DNA of 64,000 nt. It comes from Bacteroides thetaiotaomicron VPI-5482. GTDB taxonomy: Bacteria; Bacteroidota; Bacteroidia; Bacteroidales; Bacteroidaceae. Numbering within the stretch: position 1 is the stretch's first letter; each line of letters opens with the position of its first letter. Location: positions 3,224,001-3,288,000 of the forward strand of contig NC_004663.1 of NCBI RefSeq assembly GCF_000011065.1. The letters run 5' to 3'. The translations under genes were made by a program, and so were the position numbers. The notes beneath the pieces were generated by a model. The model was not told the DNA's origin. It saw nothing but the letters and a program-made list of their open reading frames with translations, and made no database searches. This document shows positions 8,093 through 17,021 of the stretch, piece by piece.

Positions 8093-9250
8093 ATGGAAGT
8101 TACAGTAATGCCGGCCGCTGCACCGGTACAGAAGCAGCAGGGATTGAACCAGATAGTCATAAACAAGGTTCAAAAAATGATCGAAGGAAAACAGCAGGGT
8201 GTCATGGCTACAATCACCCGCCTGCTCGAAGAGGGAAAAATCGCGCAGGACTTCATCGCACCTATAGGAGTGAACCTGCGTAATGAGGACCGCCATCCGG
8301 TCATTACATTTCAGGCAGAGGAACAAGTACAGATGAACATGCCGGAAGGGAATTTCAACCTGCACGGAAATGCCATCAGCCAGATTTCCGAGAAAATGGG
8401 CATTCCGGCAAAATATCTCAGGGAGCTTTCCGCAGGAGACGCCTGGCAGAAACAGCTGTGCGCAACCATTCTCAACGAACATTCGGGATGGACGGGGCGC
8501 ACACGCGTACTCATCCGTGCGGTAGGAACGGAAATCAGGGGTGTACTCTCAGACTCGTACCGGCGGCTCAACTCCGTGGACATACTAACCGCATTCATCA
8601 GGGAAGCGGCAAACAACGGAGCCGTCGTGTCCGACGCCTATATGAATGACACCAAAGTATGGTGCGAGACGATTCTTCCTACACCGGTTGAAATACCCAC
8701 CCGTAAAAACGGGACGGTAATCATATTCGCGGGAGCAAGATTCAGCACATCCGATTTCGGAAACGGTTCGGTGGACATGCGCTCGTTCCTGCTCAACGGA
8801 GCTTGCTTGAACGGCATGGTACGTGAATCGGTCATGCGGCAGATTCATCTGGGAGGACGCCTGCCGGATACGCTTGCGCTCTCGCAAAGAACCTATGAGC
8901 TGGATACGAAGACTACTGTCTCAGCTGTCAAAGACCTGACAAAAGGGCTTTACAGCAAGAATACGATCATGCAGAAAGCCATCGAAATTCAGGGGGCGTC
9001 GGAAATAGACGTGGACTTTGACAAGGAACTTAAATCCCTGGTACAGCGTGGCGCGTTGCTGAAAAACGAAGGGCGGGAAGTCGAAAAGCTCCTGATGAAC
9101 AACAACCCCGACGACGGCATAACAGGAGGAGCAACACTTTGGAAACTGGCACAAGGCATCACAGCCTTTGCACGGGAACAGGAGCCGGAACGCAGCAGGG
9201 AGCTGCATGAGATATCCGGGCAACTGATGAACCGGGTGAAAAACAACTAA
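8093..9250 (+). CDS. DUF932-type (phage/plasmid-like) protein
   Basis: 385 aa starting MEVTVMPAAAPVQKQQGL. The ATG at 8093 was preferred over 8054 because the intervening peptide is low-complexity and family members start near here. The central part (SQISEKMGIPAKYLRELSAG, RTRVLIRAVGTEIRGVLSD, SYRRLNSVDIL) resembles the DUF932/TIGR03299 family, common on plasmids, phages and conjugative elements and of unknown role. It follows a 124-base gap with AT-rich sequence, so it may have its own promoter. A hairpin follows at 9283. Confidence 0.7.
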   Translation: MEVTVMPAAAPVQKQQGLNQIVINKVQKMIEGKQQGVMATITRLLEEGKIAQDFIAPIGVNLRNEDRHPVITFQAEEQVQMNMPEGNFNLHGNAISQISEKMGIPAKYLRELSAGDAWQKQLCATILNEHSGWTGRTRVLIRAVGTEIRGVLSDSYRRLNSVDILTAFIREAANNGAVVSDAYMNDTKVWCETILPTPVEIPTRKNGTVIIFAGARFSTSDFGNGSVDMRSFLLNGACLNGMVRESVMRQIHLGGRLPDTLALSQRTYELDTKTTVSAVKDLTKGLYSKNTIMQKAIEIQGASEIDVDFDKELKSLVQRGALLKNEGREVEKLLMNNNPDDGITGGATLWKLAQGITAFAREQEPERSRELHEISGQLMNRVKNN

Positions 9251-9282
9251 AATGGAATCATAGAATGAAAAATCAACAGAAC

Positions 9283-9308
9283 TTGCCGGACCTTCCATCG
9301 TCCGGCAA
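9283..9308 (+). terminator. Hairpin downstream of the DUF932-type gene
   Basis: TTGCCGGAC (9283-9291) and GTCCGGCAA (9300-9308) form a perfect 9-bp stem with an 8-base loop, 32 bases after the stop at 9250. There is no T-tract, so it may be a weak terminator or an mRNA-stabilising hairpin. Confidence 0.45.
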
Positions 9309-9612
9309 GCAACTGTAAAACAGAATCATTCACAATGGACAAATTACCGGACTATAAAAAATAGTTGATATGAATATGATGAAACGTATGTTTTAACCAA
9401 AAGAGCAGATAGAATTGTCGTATTCACCAACTTATTCTAGTTCTCCTATACTCTCTCTGCATCTCCCCATAAACAGTCAACCGTTCACCAATTCCTCTAC
9501 TTTATTAAATTCAAATTCATCCGTCTATAAATTTACACAGAAACTTTTTTTGTATCTTTGCTTCCCTTTTACAGACATTTATTGAAAGAGAAAACTTATA
9601 TCAATACTCAAA
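9309..9612 (+). promoter_or_regulatory. Intergenic region with a Bacteroides -7 box
   Basis: The 304-base gap ends in AT-rich DNA with TATCTTTG at 9553-9560, matching the Bacteroides -7 consensus TAnnTTTG. It lies 52 bases before the ATG at 9613. No clear -33 TTTG was found at the usual spacing. Nothing else is evident. Confidence 0.5.
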
Positions 9613-9975
9613 ATGGAAAATAATAATTCGAGCCTGTATGCACAAAAGGCCGTTGAAAGTTTCTATCTGGACCGTCCATACGGTATAAGAATTGATTACT
9701 CCAGGAAAGGTTTCGTCCTGTTCAACCGGAAACTGAACCTGCTTGAAATGGACAAATGGAACTCAATTGAGGAATTACCGCTGGAAGAATATGACAACCC
9801 GGAAGAAATACCGGTTGAAGGGGTGGATATTCAAAGAAACAGCAGTAAAGTAGACATATTCTTCTACACGGACAAATCCAGTCCCTACCATAACGGAACA
9901 CTGGATATGGAGTGCCTCAAAAAATACAACAAATATATCTACCGTCTGTCAGTACTGCTGGGCAGAGCCCTATAA
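9613..9975 (+). CDS. Small hypothetical protein
   Basis: 120 aa starting MENNNSSLYAQKAVESFYL. Acidic in the middle (EELPLEEYDNPEEIPVEG), no signal peptide or membrane segment. It is a single-gene unit behind a recognisable -7 box and converges on the tra operon. Family not recognised; it could be a small regulator or an inhibitor. Confidence 0.6.
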   Translation: MENNNSSLYAQKAVESFYLDRPYGIRIDYSRKGFVLFNRKLNLLEMDKWNSIEELPLEEYDNPEEIPVEGVDIQRNSSKVDIFFYTDKSSPYHNGTLDMECLKKYNKYIYRLSVLLGRAL

Positions 9976-9980
9976 TAAAA

Positions 9981-10015
9981 GAGCCGCGAGCAATATGGTA
10001 TACTGTTCACGGCTC
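9981..10015. terminator. Hairpin between convergent units
   Basis: GAGCCGCGAGCA (9981-9992) pairs with TGTTCACGGCTC (10004-10015) with two imperfect positions and an 11-base loop. It lies 6 bases after the stop of the small plus-strand gene and before the end of the minus-strand tra unit, so it could end transcription from either side. There is no clear T-tract. Confidence 0.4.
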
Positions 10016-10184
10016 CGATAGCATGTAATCTAAGGTATATAGAAAAGTTCAAACTCCCTCTTCCGCCTTGTCAATCATGGAAGGCGGATTTCCGGCACGG
10101 GCGGAAAAAGCGGAAATCGAAAGAACAATAAAAAAAAAGTTTTTTCCCATAATCCATTTTTCCGTTTGTGCTTTCAAACAACTC

Positions 10185-10799
10185 CTAAGGAAAGCCCGGT
10201 GTCTCCTTCCGCAATATCCGATTCAAGTTATCCATATCCCGATGCATACGGCTGTAATCATTCCGACAGACCGCCAGTTCCTCAAACACGATTTGTTTAG
10301 GCAAAAGACGGTGACAATAATAGCTGCTGCCAAATGGGACACCTCCCCCTTTGTCATACTGGATGCGTTTGTCAAACATCAGCAATTGAAGCTCCCTGTC
10401 CTTGAACAGCCGGCACGGACCGACACTGTTCAGCCAGAAATTGGACATCAGCAGGGCGAACGGCTTGTCCAGTTGCAGGCAGCGTTCAAAAACGTCCATT
10501 TTTCTGCTGAAAGGCGGATTAGATACAATAATATCCCAACAATCCGGCTCGTAAGCAAAAAAATCCTATCCGGTACTTATATGCGAGTATTTTACCTGAA
10601 ATCCGGCTTCCTGCAGATGAAGCACGAACTCGCTGTGGCACGTATCAAAAGGGCACCATATGATCTTCCCCTCAGGCAGATACTTGATGATGGGAGCCAC
10701 TCCGTATCCCGGAGTGTATTTCTCGTCACTGCAGTTCAAGAACATCCTGCTCAATTTACTGGGCACGGACTCCTCCTTCCGTTTTCTCCGCCCCGTCAT
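10185..10799 (-). pseudogene. DNA adenine methyltransferase-like gene with in-frame amber stop
   Basis: The two open pieces 10566-10799 and 10185-10499 belong to one frame. Read through, it gives about 204 aa with EKYTPGYGVAPIIKYLP, WCPFDT (cofactor region), then DFFAYEPDCWDIIVSNPPFS with the catalytic NPPF motif of N6-adenine methyltransferases. A single TAG at plus positions 10566-10568 interrupts it between STG and DFF. Relatives I recall read GQDFF here, so one CAG-to-TAG change explains it. It overlaps the end of traQ by 44 bases and is the last gene of the tra unit. In intact form it may methylate element DNA to evade restriction. Confidence 0.65.
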
Positions 10800-11241
10800 T
10801 CCTGTTATTGAAACTGAAACTCAGCTGCCGGACATCCTGCCAGTTATTTTCAAAGTACAAATCAATCGTTTGTGCCTCATTCGTACTCCTTGAAGTGTAA
10901 TACAACCGGAACTTCTTCTCACTCAATAAATAGCGGTCATTGGGTTTCAGAACCGTACCGTCTTCCAGCTTCAACAATCCATTCCCGTCAGGCTGGAAAT
11001 AGCGGAGAGTATAAAGCGTTCCGGAAAAATTGCCCTCTTCGGTAATTTCCAGACGGATTTCCACCGTCTGGCCGCCGGCTATCTTGTCCGCTACGGGCAT
11101 TGCCTCTACCGTGAACGGATATTCCTGCTGAATATCCAGGTCATCACTACAAAAGGTAAAACAAAACAAGGCGGCTGCCATGCAGCACAATATCATTATC
11201 TGATCAAGTATCTTTTTCATTTTTCGTATGGATTTAGTCAT
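10756..11241 (-). CDS. traQ: Conjugal transfer protein TraQ (DUF3872)
   Basis: 161 aa starting MTKSIRKMKKILDQIM. The N terminus has a hydrophobic segment ending CFTFCSDD, a lipoprotein signal. The body (QQEYPFTVEAMPV, GQTVEIRLEI, FSGTLYTLRYFQPDG) matches DUF3872/TraQ of Bacteroides conjugative transposons. The ATG at 11241 shares one base with the traO stop (TAATG), which fixes the start better than an upstream extension. Last structural tra gene here; a traP primase between traO and traQ, present in CTnDOT, is missing. Confidence 0.8.
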   Translation of the reverse strand: MTKSIRKMKKILDQIMILCCMAAALFCFTFCSDDLDIQQEYPFTVEAMPVADKIAGGQTVEIRLEITEEGNFSGTLYTLRYFQPDGNGLLKLEDGTVLKPNDRYLLSEKKFRLYYTSRSTNEAQTIDLYFENNWQDVRQLSFSFNNRNDGAEKTEGGVRAQ

Positions 11242-11828
11242 TATAAAATGTATTTGATGCCCAAGCCATATTGGGTATAGAAGTGCTTTGCGGCACTCCC
11301 CCAAAGAACACGTTCACGAAGACGCAGTAACAGGACGACCTTGTCTGAAAGATAAGTTTCCGCTTCCAGTGTCACTGCACCGCCATAAATGAACGATTCA
11401 TGTTTTTTCAGGACGGCACCGTCAAAGAGCAATCCCTTTCCACCGTTTACAGTTTCATACCCCATCAATCCTGAAGCACCAATATTCAGAAATACATTTT
11501 TCCCTGGGTCGGAAAAGAAATTGTAATAGTAGCCGCCTTCCGCAGTATACTGCTCCAAAGGGATACGTGTATTACGGTAGGGATAATACCGCCGCATGAT
11601 TTCAATACCCGATGCCCATTTATTTCCTCCCTTAGCATAGGTAGAAACGGCAAGTCCGAAAGCGAATCCCGTATCATTACGTTCCTTCCCGCAATAAAAA
11701 CCGTCAACCATATCCGCCATTAGCTGCACACCTTTCATACCCGGCAGGCAGCGTTGGGCCTGCGCCTGCCCCAGAAACAGGGCAAGCATAGCCGCAAGCA
11801 GCAACACAAATTTTCCGGTCATTCTCAT
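11241..11828 (-). CDS. traO: Conjugal transfer protein TraO
   Basis: 195 aa with a signal peptide (MRMTGKFVLLLAAMLALFLGQAQA). The rest, with alternating glycine/aromatic strands (GFAFGLAVSTY, EGGYYYNFFSDP, YGLGIKYIL), fits an outer-membrane or periplasmic beta-rich protein, as known for TraO of this element family. It overlaps traN by 4 bases and traQ by 1 base. Likely part of the envelope-spanning mating channel. Confidence 0.85.
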   Translation of the reverse strand: MRMTGKFVLLLAAMLALFLGQAQAQRCLPGMKGVQLMADMVDGFYCGKERNDTGFAFGLAVSTYAKGGNKWASGIEIMRRYYPYRNTRIPLEQYTAEGGYYYNFFSDPGKNVFLNIGASGLMGYETVNGGKGLLFDGAVLKKHESFIYGGAVTLEAETYLSDKVVLLLRLRERVLWGSAAKHFYTQYGLGIKYIL

Positions 11829-12754
11829 CGTACCTTCAATTCGTTGACGGGTTCAGCACGCACAAGGGACTCATTATCCACCTCAAACATCTGGTGGCGT
11901 CCTCCCTGTTTCTCATACATCTCCACCACCAGTTTCTTGTCCTCCGGTATCGTAAATTTGGGTAACGCGAACACCGTACGTTCCGAGGCCTTTCCATCCA
12001 CACGGGTCACATAGTTGCAGGCACGCAAAGGATAGATCACCTGTTCCTGCATGGCGGTACGTTTCACGATCTTTTTGTCGACAATCTTGAAGGTCACGAA
12101 ATCCACATCAAACGGGACATTCGTCTCATTCCTTAGCTGTGTATGAAAGTACAGCAGGTCATTATGGGTATAAAGCCCCCTAAGTAGGAACTGGACCCCG
12201 AAACGTTTACAGCCGATATGTCTGACCCGTCTTTTGTCCTGCCTGTGCACGGACTTCATAATCAGGCGTACCAGACGCGGGGACTCATTGCCCAGTTCCT
12301 GCAAATAGATTTCCATGGCATTGTTCGGACGGTTCACCGTTTCACCGTCATGAATGAAATCGCACATCTCCACGTTCAACAGGAGCGGTTCATCCGCATA
12401 CCTGACATTGAACGTGTAAAAATTTCCATCTTCAGTGATCACGCTCATGTTCGTCTCATCCCGGAAATGCTTTTTAGCAGCTTTCACACGGATCACGTTC
12501 TCCGCCGCATCCGCCTTTCCGGCTATCAGATTGGTGGACCCCAGGTCCACATACTTGATCGGGGAAGGAAATATGACATGTACCGTTTTATCATAAGTGA
12601 TTTCCAGCCCGTGCGGGGCTATCATCCTGCTAAAGCCGATCTTGCGGCTCAGTCCCTCAAAAAAATCCCCGCTACTCAACTGCGCACTGGCAGCCGTCAC
12701 CCCCGTCATCAGGGCAAAAAACATCATCAGAATCTTTTTCATATCCGATTGCAT
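11825..12754 (-). CDS. traN: Conjugal transfer protein TraN (DUF4138)
   Basis: 309 aa. A signal peptide follows MQSDMKKILMMFFALMTGVTAASA; the start could also be the inner ATG at 12742. The core HGLEITYDKTVHVIFPSP with IKYVDLG, VIRVKAA and FNVRYADEP is typical of DUF4138, the TraN protein thought to correspond to VirB9 in the outer part of the channel. It is followed by traO with a 4-base overlap and preceded by traM. Confidence 0.88.
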   Translation of the reverse strand: MQSDMKKILMMFFALMTGVTAASAQLSSGDFFEGLSRKIGFSRMIAPHGLEITYDKTVHVIFPSPIKYVDLGSTNLIAGKADAAENVIRVKAAKKHFRDETNMSVITEDGNFYTFNVRYADEPLLLNVEMCDFIHDGETVNRPNNAMEIYLQELGNESPRLVRLIMKSVHRQDKRRVRHIGCKRFGVQFLLRGLYTHNDLLYFHTQLRNETNVPFDVDFVTFKIVDKKIVKRTAMQEQVIYPLRACNYVTRVDGKASERTVFALPKFTIPEDKKLVVEMYEKQGGRHQMFEVDNESLVRAEPVNELKVR

Positions 12755-12801
12755 CTTGATTGGTTAGTTAATGATTGATTTTCTTTTACTGCTTTTGTGT
12801 C

Positions 12802-14100
12802 TCACTGTTCGGGAGAATGAAGCAACAGCCTGTGTCCTGCTTTCAGAGTGACCTTCACCGTCCGCATCTTTTTAGCGACATATCCCGACACGCCCTGTAT
12901 CACTCCTTTTCCCAAGTCCGAAGCGATCTGCGCCCCGGCATCCGTAGAGATATTGATACTGCCGTTCATGGAGGTTCCCATATTTGCCGCTATCTCACGT
13001 GCCGCATCATACTCCATCGAGTTGGGGACCGGTATTCCCCGCTGGCCGTCCGCATCGTAAACCTCTAGTTCTACAGGAATAACCGTACCTTTATATTCAA
13101 CCGCCTGAACAAGGATATCAAGCCGTTCACCTTCCATACGGGCTCCGCCGGTCAGAATCGTCCCCTTAGGAATAAACCGGTCATCGGCCACCATCGGTTC
13201 CAGCAGGCGGATACGCAGCGCCTGACCGTCCGAAACAGTCTGTGTACCGTGTACGCAGGCAGGAATGGTATTCCTGTCAGAAGTCAGCACTTTCCCCACA
13301 GGAGTATTGAACCCTACATTCCTTTCCCCCGTAAATCCGTTCCCTGATTCCCCGTTGCTCGCGGGTTGTGACAGGGAAGACACCACCTGATGCCGGACCT
13401 GTTTTACCGGTTTGACAGCCGTCCGCTGTCTTTTATCCATTGCCGGAGAAGTCGTCGTCGCCTGTTTCCCGTTGTACCGGGCAGCCAGTTCATAGGATTT
13501 CTCCATCAGCGCCATTTTCTCTTCCATCGTAGTCTCCTGCGACGGCTTTTTCATCTGCCGTTCATGCTCCAGCTCTTCGATACGTCGGAGCAGTTCATTC
13601 CTTTCGGAGTTCTCCGCACGGGTATAAAAATTATCCAGCGTACGGTTCATGTTACGGTAGGCACCGGCAGAAGAACGGACAGTATTATGGGAACCTGTAG
13701 AGGGGTTATCCGCCTCTTCCACCGGTAATTCCGCCATGCCTTCAGGCAGGTGCACCGTATCCTTACCGGAACTGCCGAACAGCGAGGCCATCTCCTGAAA
13801 TGCATTTTTACGGTACTTATCCTTTTTCTCCAATTCTTCACGCTCATAAGCGTCCACCTTGTTACCGTCCATCCTTTGCTGTCCGGGGGAGGGAATATCC
13901 GTATTGAATCCCTTCTCTTTCTCCTCCGCCGCCCTCTCCTTCTCCGACGGTGAATAAATCAGCCATAATGAACCTGCAAAGAGCAGGCACATGGCGGGAT
14001 AGACAATATACCTGGTACGCCTGCATTTTTCCTCCGGACTCAAAGGTCTGTCAGCAGACAAGCCTAACAGTGTCCTGATTTTCTGAATGTCCATAATCAT
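12802..14100 (-). CDS. traM: Conjugal transfer protein TraM (VirB10-like)
   Basis: 432 aa. One membrane segment near residues 30-50 (YIVYPAMCLLFAGSLWLIY) follows a short cytoplasmic tail. A long Glu/Lys-rich linker comes next, and then a C-terminal domain (IPACVHGTQTVSDGQALRIR, LEPMVADDRFIPKGT). This layout is that of VirB10 homologues which bridge inner and outer membranes. The start overlaps traL by 50 bases; an internal ATG at 14094 (MDIQKIRTLLG) is equally likely. Part of the transfer channel. Confidence 0.88.
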   Translation of the reverse strand: MIMDIQKIRTLLGLSADRPLSPEEKCRRTRYIVYPAMCLLFAGSLWLIYSPSEKERAAEEKEKGFNTDIPSPGQQRMDGNKVDAYEREELEKKDKYRKNAFQEMASLFGSSGKDTVHLPEGMAELPVEEADNPSTGSHNTVRSSAGAYRNMNRTLDNFYTRAENSERNELLRRIEELEHERQMKKPSQETTMEEKMALMEKSYELAARYNGKQATTTSPAMDKRQRTAVKPVKQVRHQVVSSLSQPASNGESGNGFTGERNVGFNTPVGKVLTSDRNTIPACVHGTQTVSDGQALRIRLLEPMVADDRFIPKGTILTGGARMEGERLDILVQAVEYKGTVIPVELEVYDADGQRGIPVPNSMEYDAAREIAANMGTSMNGSINISTDAGAQIASDLGKGVIQGVSGYVAKKMRTVKVTLKAGHRLLLHSPEQ

Positions 14101-14350
14101 AATAGTCTTTAAAGTGAATGGTTGTATCTTTCTCCGGCTTTATATCCAAAGGGCGGATATGCTCAATTTGTAATCCCCCGCCCGGTTCTCCGAAACCGGA
14201 AAGGGAAGAGAGGATCATATACAGGCAGCCTGCCATAAACAGGGCAAATGCAACGGCGATGACAGCCAACCGCTGCCCTGTCGTCAGTCTGCGGCAGTAT
14301 CGGTGTATCAGAATATCCGCCTGTTTCCACGGGTATTTTCTTCTTCTCAT
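14051..14350 (-). CDS. traL: Conjugal transfer protein TraL (DUF3989)
   Basis: 99 aa with one membrane segment (RLAVIAVAFALFMAGCLYMIL) and a short periplasmic tail (HIRPLDIKPEKDTTIHF). Size and position between traK and traM match TraL/DUF3989. It overlaps traK by 4 bases (ATGA) and traM by 50 bases, so expression is coupled. Role in the channel is known only genetically. Confidence 0.85.
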   Translation of the reverse strand: MRRRKYPWKQADILIHRYCRRLTTGQRLAVIAVAFALFMAGCLYMILSSLSGFGEPGGGLQIEHIRPLDIKPEKDTTIHFKDYYDYGHSENQDTVRLVC

Positions 14351-14970
14351 CGGTTGGCACTCCTTAAATCCCTGTTTTCCGTAATGGTAAAATGCTCGAT
14401 AATGAACCCGTTCGGATTGTCATCCGACCTGACAGCATTCTGAAGCCGGCACTCCGTCACCAGGCTGCGTTCCGTCACATTGCTCTCACGGATGATCATC
14501 TGCCGGGCATACGTCCTCGCCTTATAGGGATAACTGTTGAAGTCGCAGGCCACACTGTCCACCTGGACAACCTGGTTGATGTTACCCGAAATCAGGCGGT
14601 TGTAATACCCTTTCTCGGCAAGGTCCACATAATAATGGTAGGCACTCTTGTCGGCCAGCAGCAGAGCCCGGTGGATATTGTGCTCGATGGCGTCCTTCTG
14701 CGGTGAAAGGCTGAAGAAGAGTTCATGGAAGCGCCTCACATGCTCCCTGGCTTCCGCCGGACGGTTCTGGGAAAGGTCCTGCGAGAGCGCAAGCATCAGC
14801 GACTTGCCGCCGTCCAGCACATAGATCTTTTCACGCTGCTTCTCGGCAAAGCTGTAGGAGCTCCACAACGAATAGCCGGTAATGAGCGTACAGCAGCATA
14901 CAAAGGCTGCCAGCATCAGGCGGATACGCCTGAAGCTGCTTTCAATATTGGTCAATGACTTGAATTCCAT
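14347..14970 (-). CDS. traK: Conjugal transfer protein TraK (VirB8-like)
   Basis: 207 aa. A short cytoplasmic N terminus (MEFKSLTNIESSFRRIR) and a membrane segment (LMLAAFVCCCTLITGYSLW) precede a periplasmic domain with HVRRFHELFFSLSP, DKSAYHYYVDLAEKGYYN and a C-terminal NGFIIEHFTI. This topology is that of VirB8-like TraK, an inner-membrane organiser of the mating channel. It lies 21 bases after traJ and overlaps traL by 4 bases. Confidence 0.88.
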   Translation of the reverse strand: MEFKSLTNIESSFRRIRLMLAAFVCCCTLITGYSLWSSYSFAEKQREKIYVLDGGKSLMLALSQDLSQNRPAEAREHVRRFHELFFSLSPQKDAIEHNIHRALLLADKSAYHYYVDLAEKGYYNRLISGNINQVVQVDSVACDFNSYPYKARTYARQMIIRESNVTERSLVTECRLQNAVRSDDNPNGFIIEHFTITENRDLRSANR

Positions 14971-14991
14971 CTGTGAATCGTTTTTGATTGT

Positions 14992-16005
14992 TTATTTTCC
15001 ACGTATACGCCCTCCGATATTACCCAGTGCCGCACCGCCGGCACCGGCAGTGAAACCACCGGCTTTAGTCGCCGTACGGTTCAGATTGCGGGAATAGTTG
15101 CCGCCACCTCCCGCCTGGACAATCCAGCCGGAAACGGTCGGAACGGTAAAATAACCGACAATCCCGATCAACATGAAAATGATGTACACGCAGTTCGAAT
15201 TGTCCAGTGAATAATCGGGATTTCCCTGCAGTTCGGCAATATCGTTCTGAAGCATGAGCACCTGTATCTTGGCAAGCATGCAACTGAACAAGTCGCTGAC
15301 AGGAAGCCACAGGTAGACCGATATATATCTTGTGAACCACTGCCCGAGCGTGGACTGCAAGCCGTCCCACACCGAAATGGAGAAGGCTATCGGACCCAGC
15401 ACGGAAAGTACCACCAGGAAAAAGGTCCGTACCGTATCTATCAGCAACGAAGCGGCTGCAAAGAGCAATTCCAGCAGGCTGCGGAAAGCATCACGGATAC
15501 TCTTCTCCAGATTATACATGCCCACTTCCATATACATTCCCAGACGGGTGGCAGCATCTCCCGGAGACCAGCCGAGCTCATCCAGCTGGCGGTCAAACTC
15601 CTCGTCGCTGACCAGATAGGCGGTTTCGGGATTGCGCATCATGGCCTCCCTCTCCAGCCGGTCTTTCTGCGCCCTGTACTGCTGCATGTCCAGTGTCTGC
15701 CCTTCCAGCATCCTGTGGGTCCCCTGCACAATGGGACTTAGAATACTGTTCATCGTTCCCAGCACCAGTGTCGGAAACAGCAGGATACAGATACCCAGCG
15801 CAAAAGGGCGAAGCAGCGGATAGACGTCCACCGGCTCGGCACGGGCCATTGACTGCCAGACACGGAGGGCGACATAAAACAGGGCACCCAGTCCCGCAAC
15901 GCCCTTCGCCACACCCAGCATGTCCTCGCAAAGAGGCATCATCTCATTGTACAGACTCTCCAGTATCGTATGGAGGCTGGCAAAATCTATCGACAACAAC
16001 ACCAT
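14992..16005 (-). CDS. traJ: Conjugal transfer protein TraJ (VirB6-like)
   Basis: 337 aa polytopic inner-membrane protein. Hydrophobic stretches include LGALFYVALRVW, FALGICILLFPTLVLG, LIDTVRTFFLVVLSVLGPIAF and CVYIIFMLIGIVGYFTV. The glycine-rich C-terminal tail (GGFTAGAGGAALGNIGG) is common in VirB6/TraJ proteins. Starts 3 bases after traI and is followed by traK. It would form the inner-membrane core of the channel. Confidence 0.88.
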   Translation of the reverse strand: MVLLSIDFASLHTILESLYNEMMPLCEDMLGVAKGVAGLGALFYVALRVWQSMARAEPVDVYPLLRPFALGICILLFPTLVLGTMNSILSPIVQGTHRMLEGQTLDMQQYRAQKDRLEREAMMRNPETAYLVSDEEFDRQLDELGWSPGDAATRLGMYMEVGMYNLEKSIRDAFRSLLELLFAAASLLIDTVRTFFLVVLSVLGPIAFSISVWDGLQSTLGQWFTRYISVYLWLPVSDLFSCMLAKIQVLMLQNDIAELQGNPDYSLDNSNCVYIIFMLIGIVGYFTVPTVSGWIVQAGGGGNYSRNLNRTATKAGGFTAGAGGAALGNIGGRIRGK

Positions 16006-16008
16006 AGG

Positions 16009-16653
16009 CTACCAGTATCTGGAGGTTTCATCACCATAGAGCCTCATTACGCGGTCCATGTCGTTCCTCTTCCTGGCACGCAGGTAGCTCACGGCGATAT
16101 TCCTGTTCGTATAATAACTGACAAGGTTCCGGTAACGACGCATGTCACGGTAACACTCATCCACCACGTCCATGCGGTCCTTGTCCGTCATGGAGAGGGT
16201 GCTGACATCGATTACCTGCTTCAGATCCTGCAATACGCCGTTGCTCTCCTCCAGAAGTTTCGTATAACCGGAAGCGATGGCGTCCAGTTCCCTTGCCGAA
16301 AAATTCTCATCCTTCATCATCCTGCCGAAGCCGGTGACATAGATATCCGATAGGTCACCCACCATCAGGATGATTTCACGCACCTTGCGGGCGTCCCTCA
16401 CCAGGTTGTTCACGGATTTAAGGGCGTCATAGTATTTTTTTGACTGCTCATAGATCTTGACCGTTTCGGAAAAGCTCTGCGCGGTGTTCGTGGCCGTCTT
16501 GGAGGTATGCGCAATATTGTCCGACATGTTGATGATACCCTGGGCAAGGTTTCCGGGATCGGTAACCACCCACTGAGCGCTTGACTGTACGGTTGCCAGC
16601 AGAAACACCGTACAAACAAGGCTTGCCTTTTTCCATATGCCTCCCGTTCTCAT
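16009..16653 (-). CDS. traI: Conjugal transfer protein TraI (DUF4141)
   Basis: 214 aa with a signal peptide (KASLVCTVFLLATVQSSAQ), then WVVTDPGNLAQGIINMSDNI and a long helical body (TVKIYEQSKKYYDALKSVNN, VRDARKVREIILMVGD). This matches DUF4141/TraI, a periplasmic helical protein comparable to VirB5. The start overlaps traH by 4 bases. Confidence 0.88.
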   Translation of the reverse strand: MRTGGIWKKASLVCTVFLLATVQSSAQWVVTDPGNLAQGIINMSDNIAHTSKTATNTAQSFSETVKIYEQSKKYYDALKSVNNLVRDARKVREIILMVGDLSDIYVTGFGRMMKDENFSARELDAIASGYTKLLEESNGVLQDLKQVIDVSTLSMTDKDRMDVVDECYRDMRRYRNLVSYYTNRNIAVSYLRARKRNDMDRVMRLYGDETSRYW

Positions 16654-17021
16654 CGTCTGTTTTCATTACGTACATAATCACCGTGGGGGGAAAAAGTCAG
16701 CACGTCGGTCGCTTCATTATAGGACACGTCAATACGGTATCCAGTGTTGATGAAAAGGTTGCCGTTCTCCTCGACCAGCAGGTAGGTCCGCGGTTTCAGG
16801 ACACGCGTCTTTCCGCTGCGGGAAAAGACCGTCACCTTATAGGCTCCGCCTTCCTTGTAGACCAGCACGTCAGGCTTACCCTCCACGCTGCTCCACGAAC
16901 CGCAGAATCTGTCACAGTCCGTTCCGTTTGCTTCCATACAACTTTGCAATACCATGGCGGCCAGGCCGACCAGGCATACCGCCAGCCTTACCAATTGTCT
17001 GTTTCTCATAACTTCGTTCAT
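16650..17021 (-). CDS. traH: Conjugal transfer lipoprotein TraH (DUF3876)
   Basis: 123 aa. The N terminus has a hydrophobic stretch ending MVLQSCMEANG, a lipoprotein signal with the cysteine near residue 28. The rest (FCGSWSSVEGKPDVLVYKEG, LFINTGYRIDVSYNEA) fits DUF3876. The ATG at 17021 overlaps the TGA that ends the second exon of traG (ATGA), which independently supports where traG really ends. Confidence 0.8.
   Translation of the reverse strand: MNEVMRNRQLVRLAVCLVGLAAMVLQSCMEANGTDCDRFCGSWSSVEGKPDVLVYKEGGAYKVTVFSRSGKTRVLKPRTYLLVEENGNLFINTGYRIDVSYNEATDVLTFSPHGDYVRNENRR

Noticed and set aside
10068..10811. A 247-residue plus-strand open frame
   Set aside because: It is antisense to the methyltransferase pseudogene and the end of traQ, whose minus-strand translations show clear conserved motifs.
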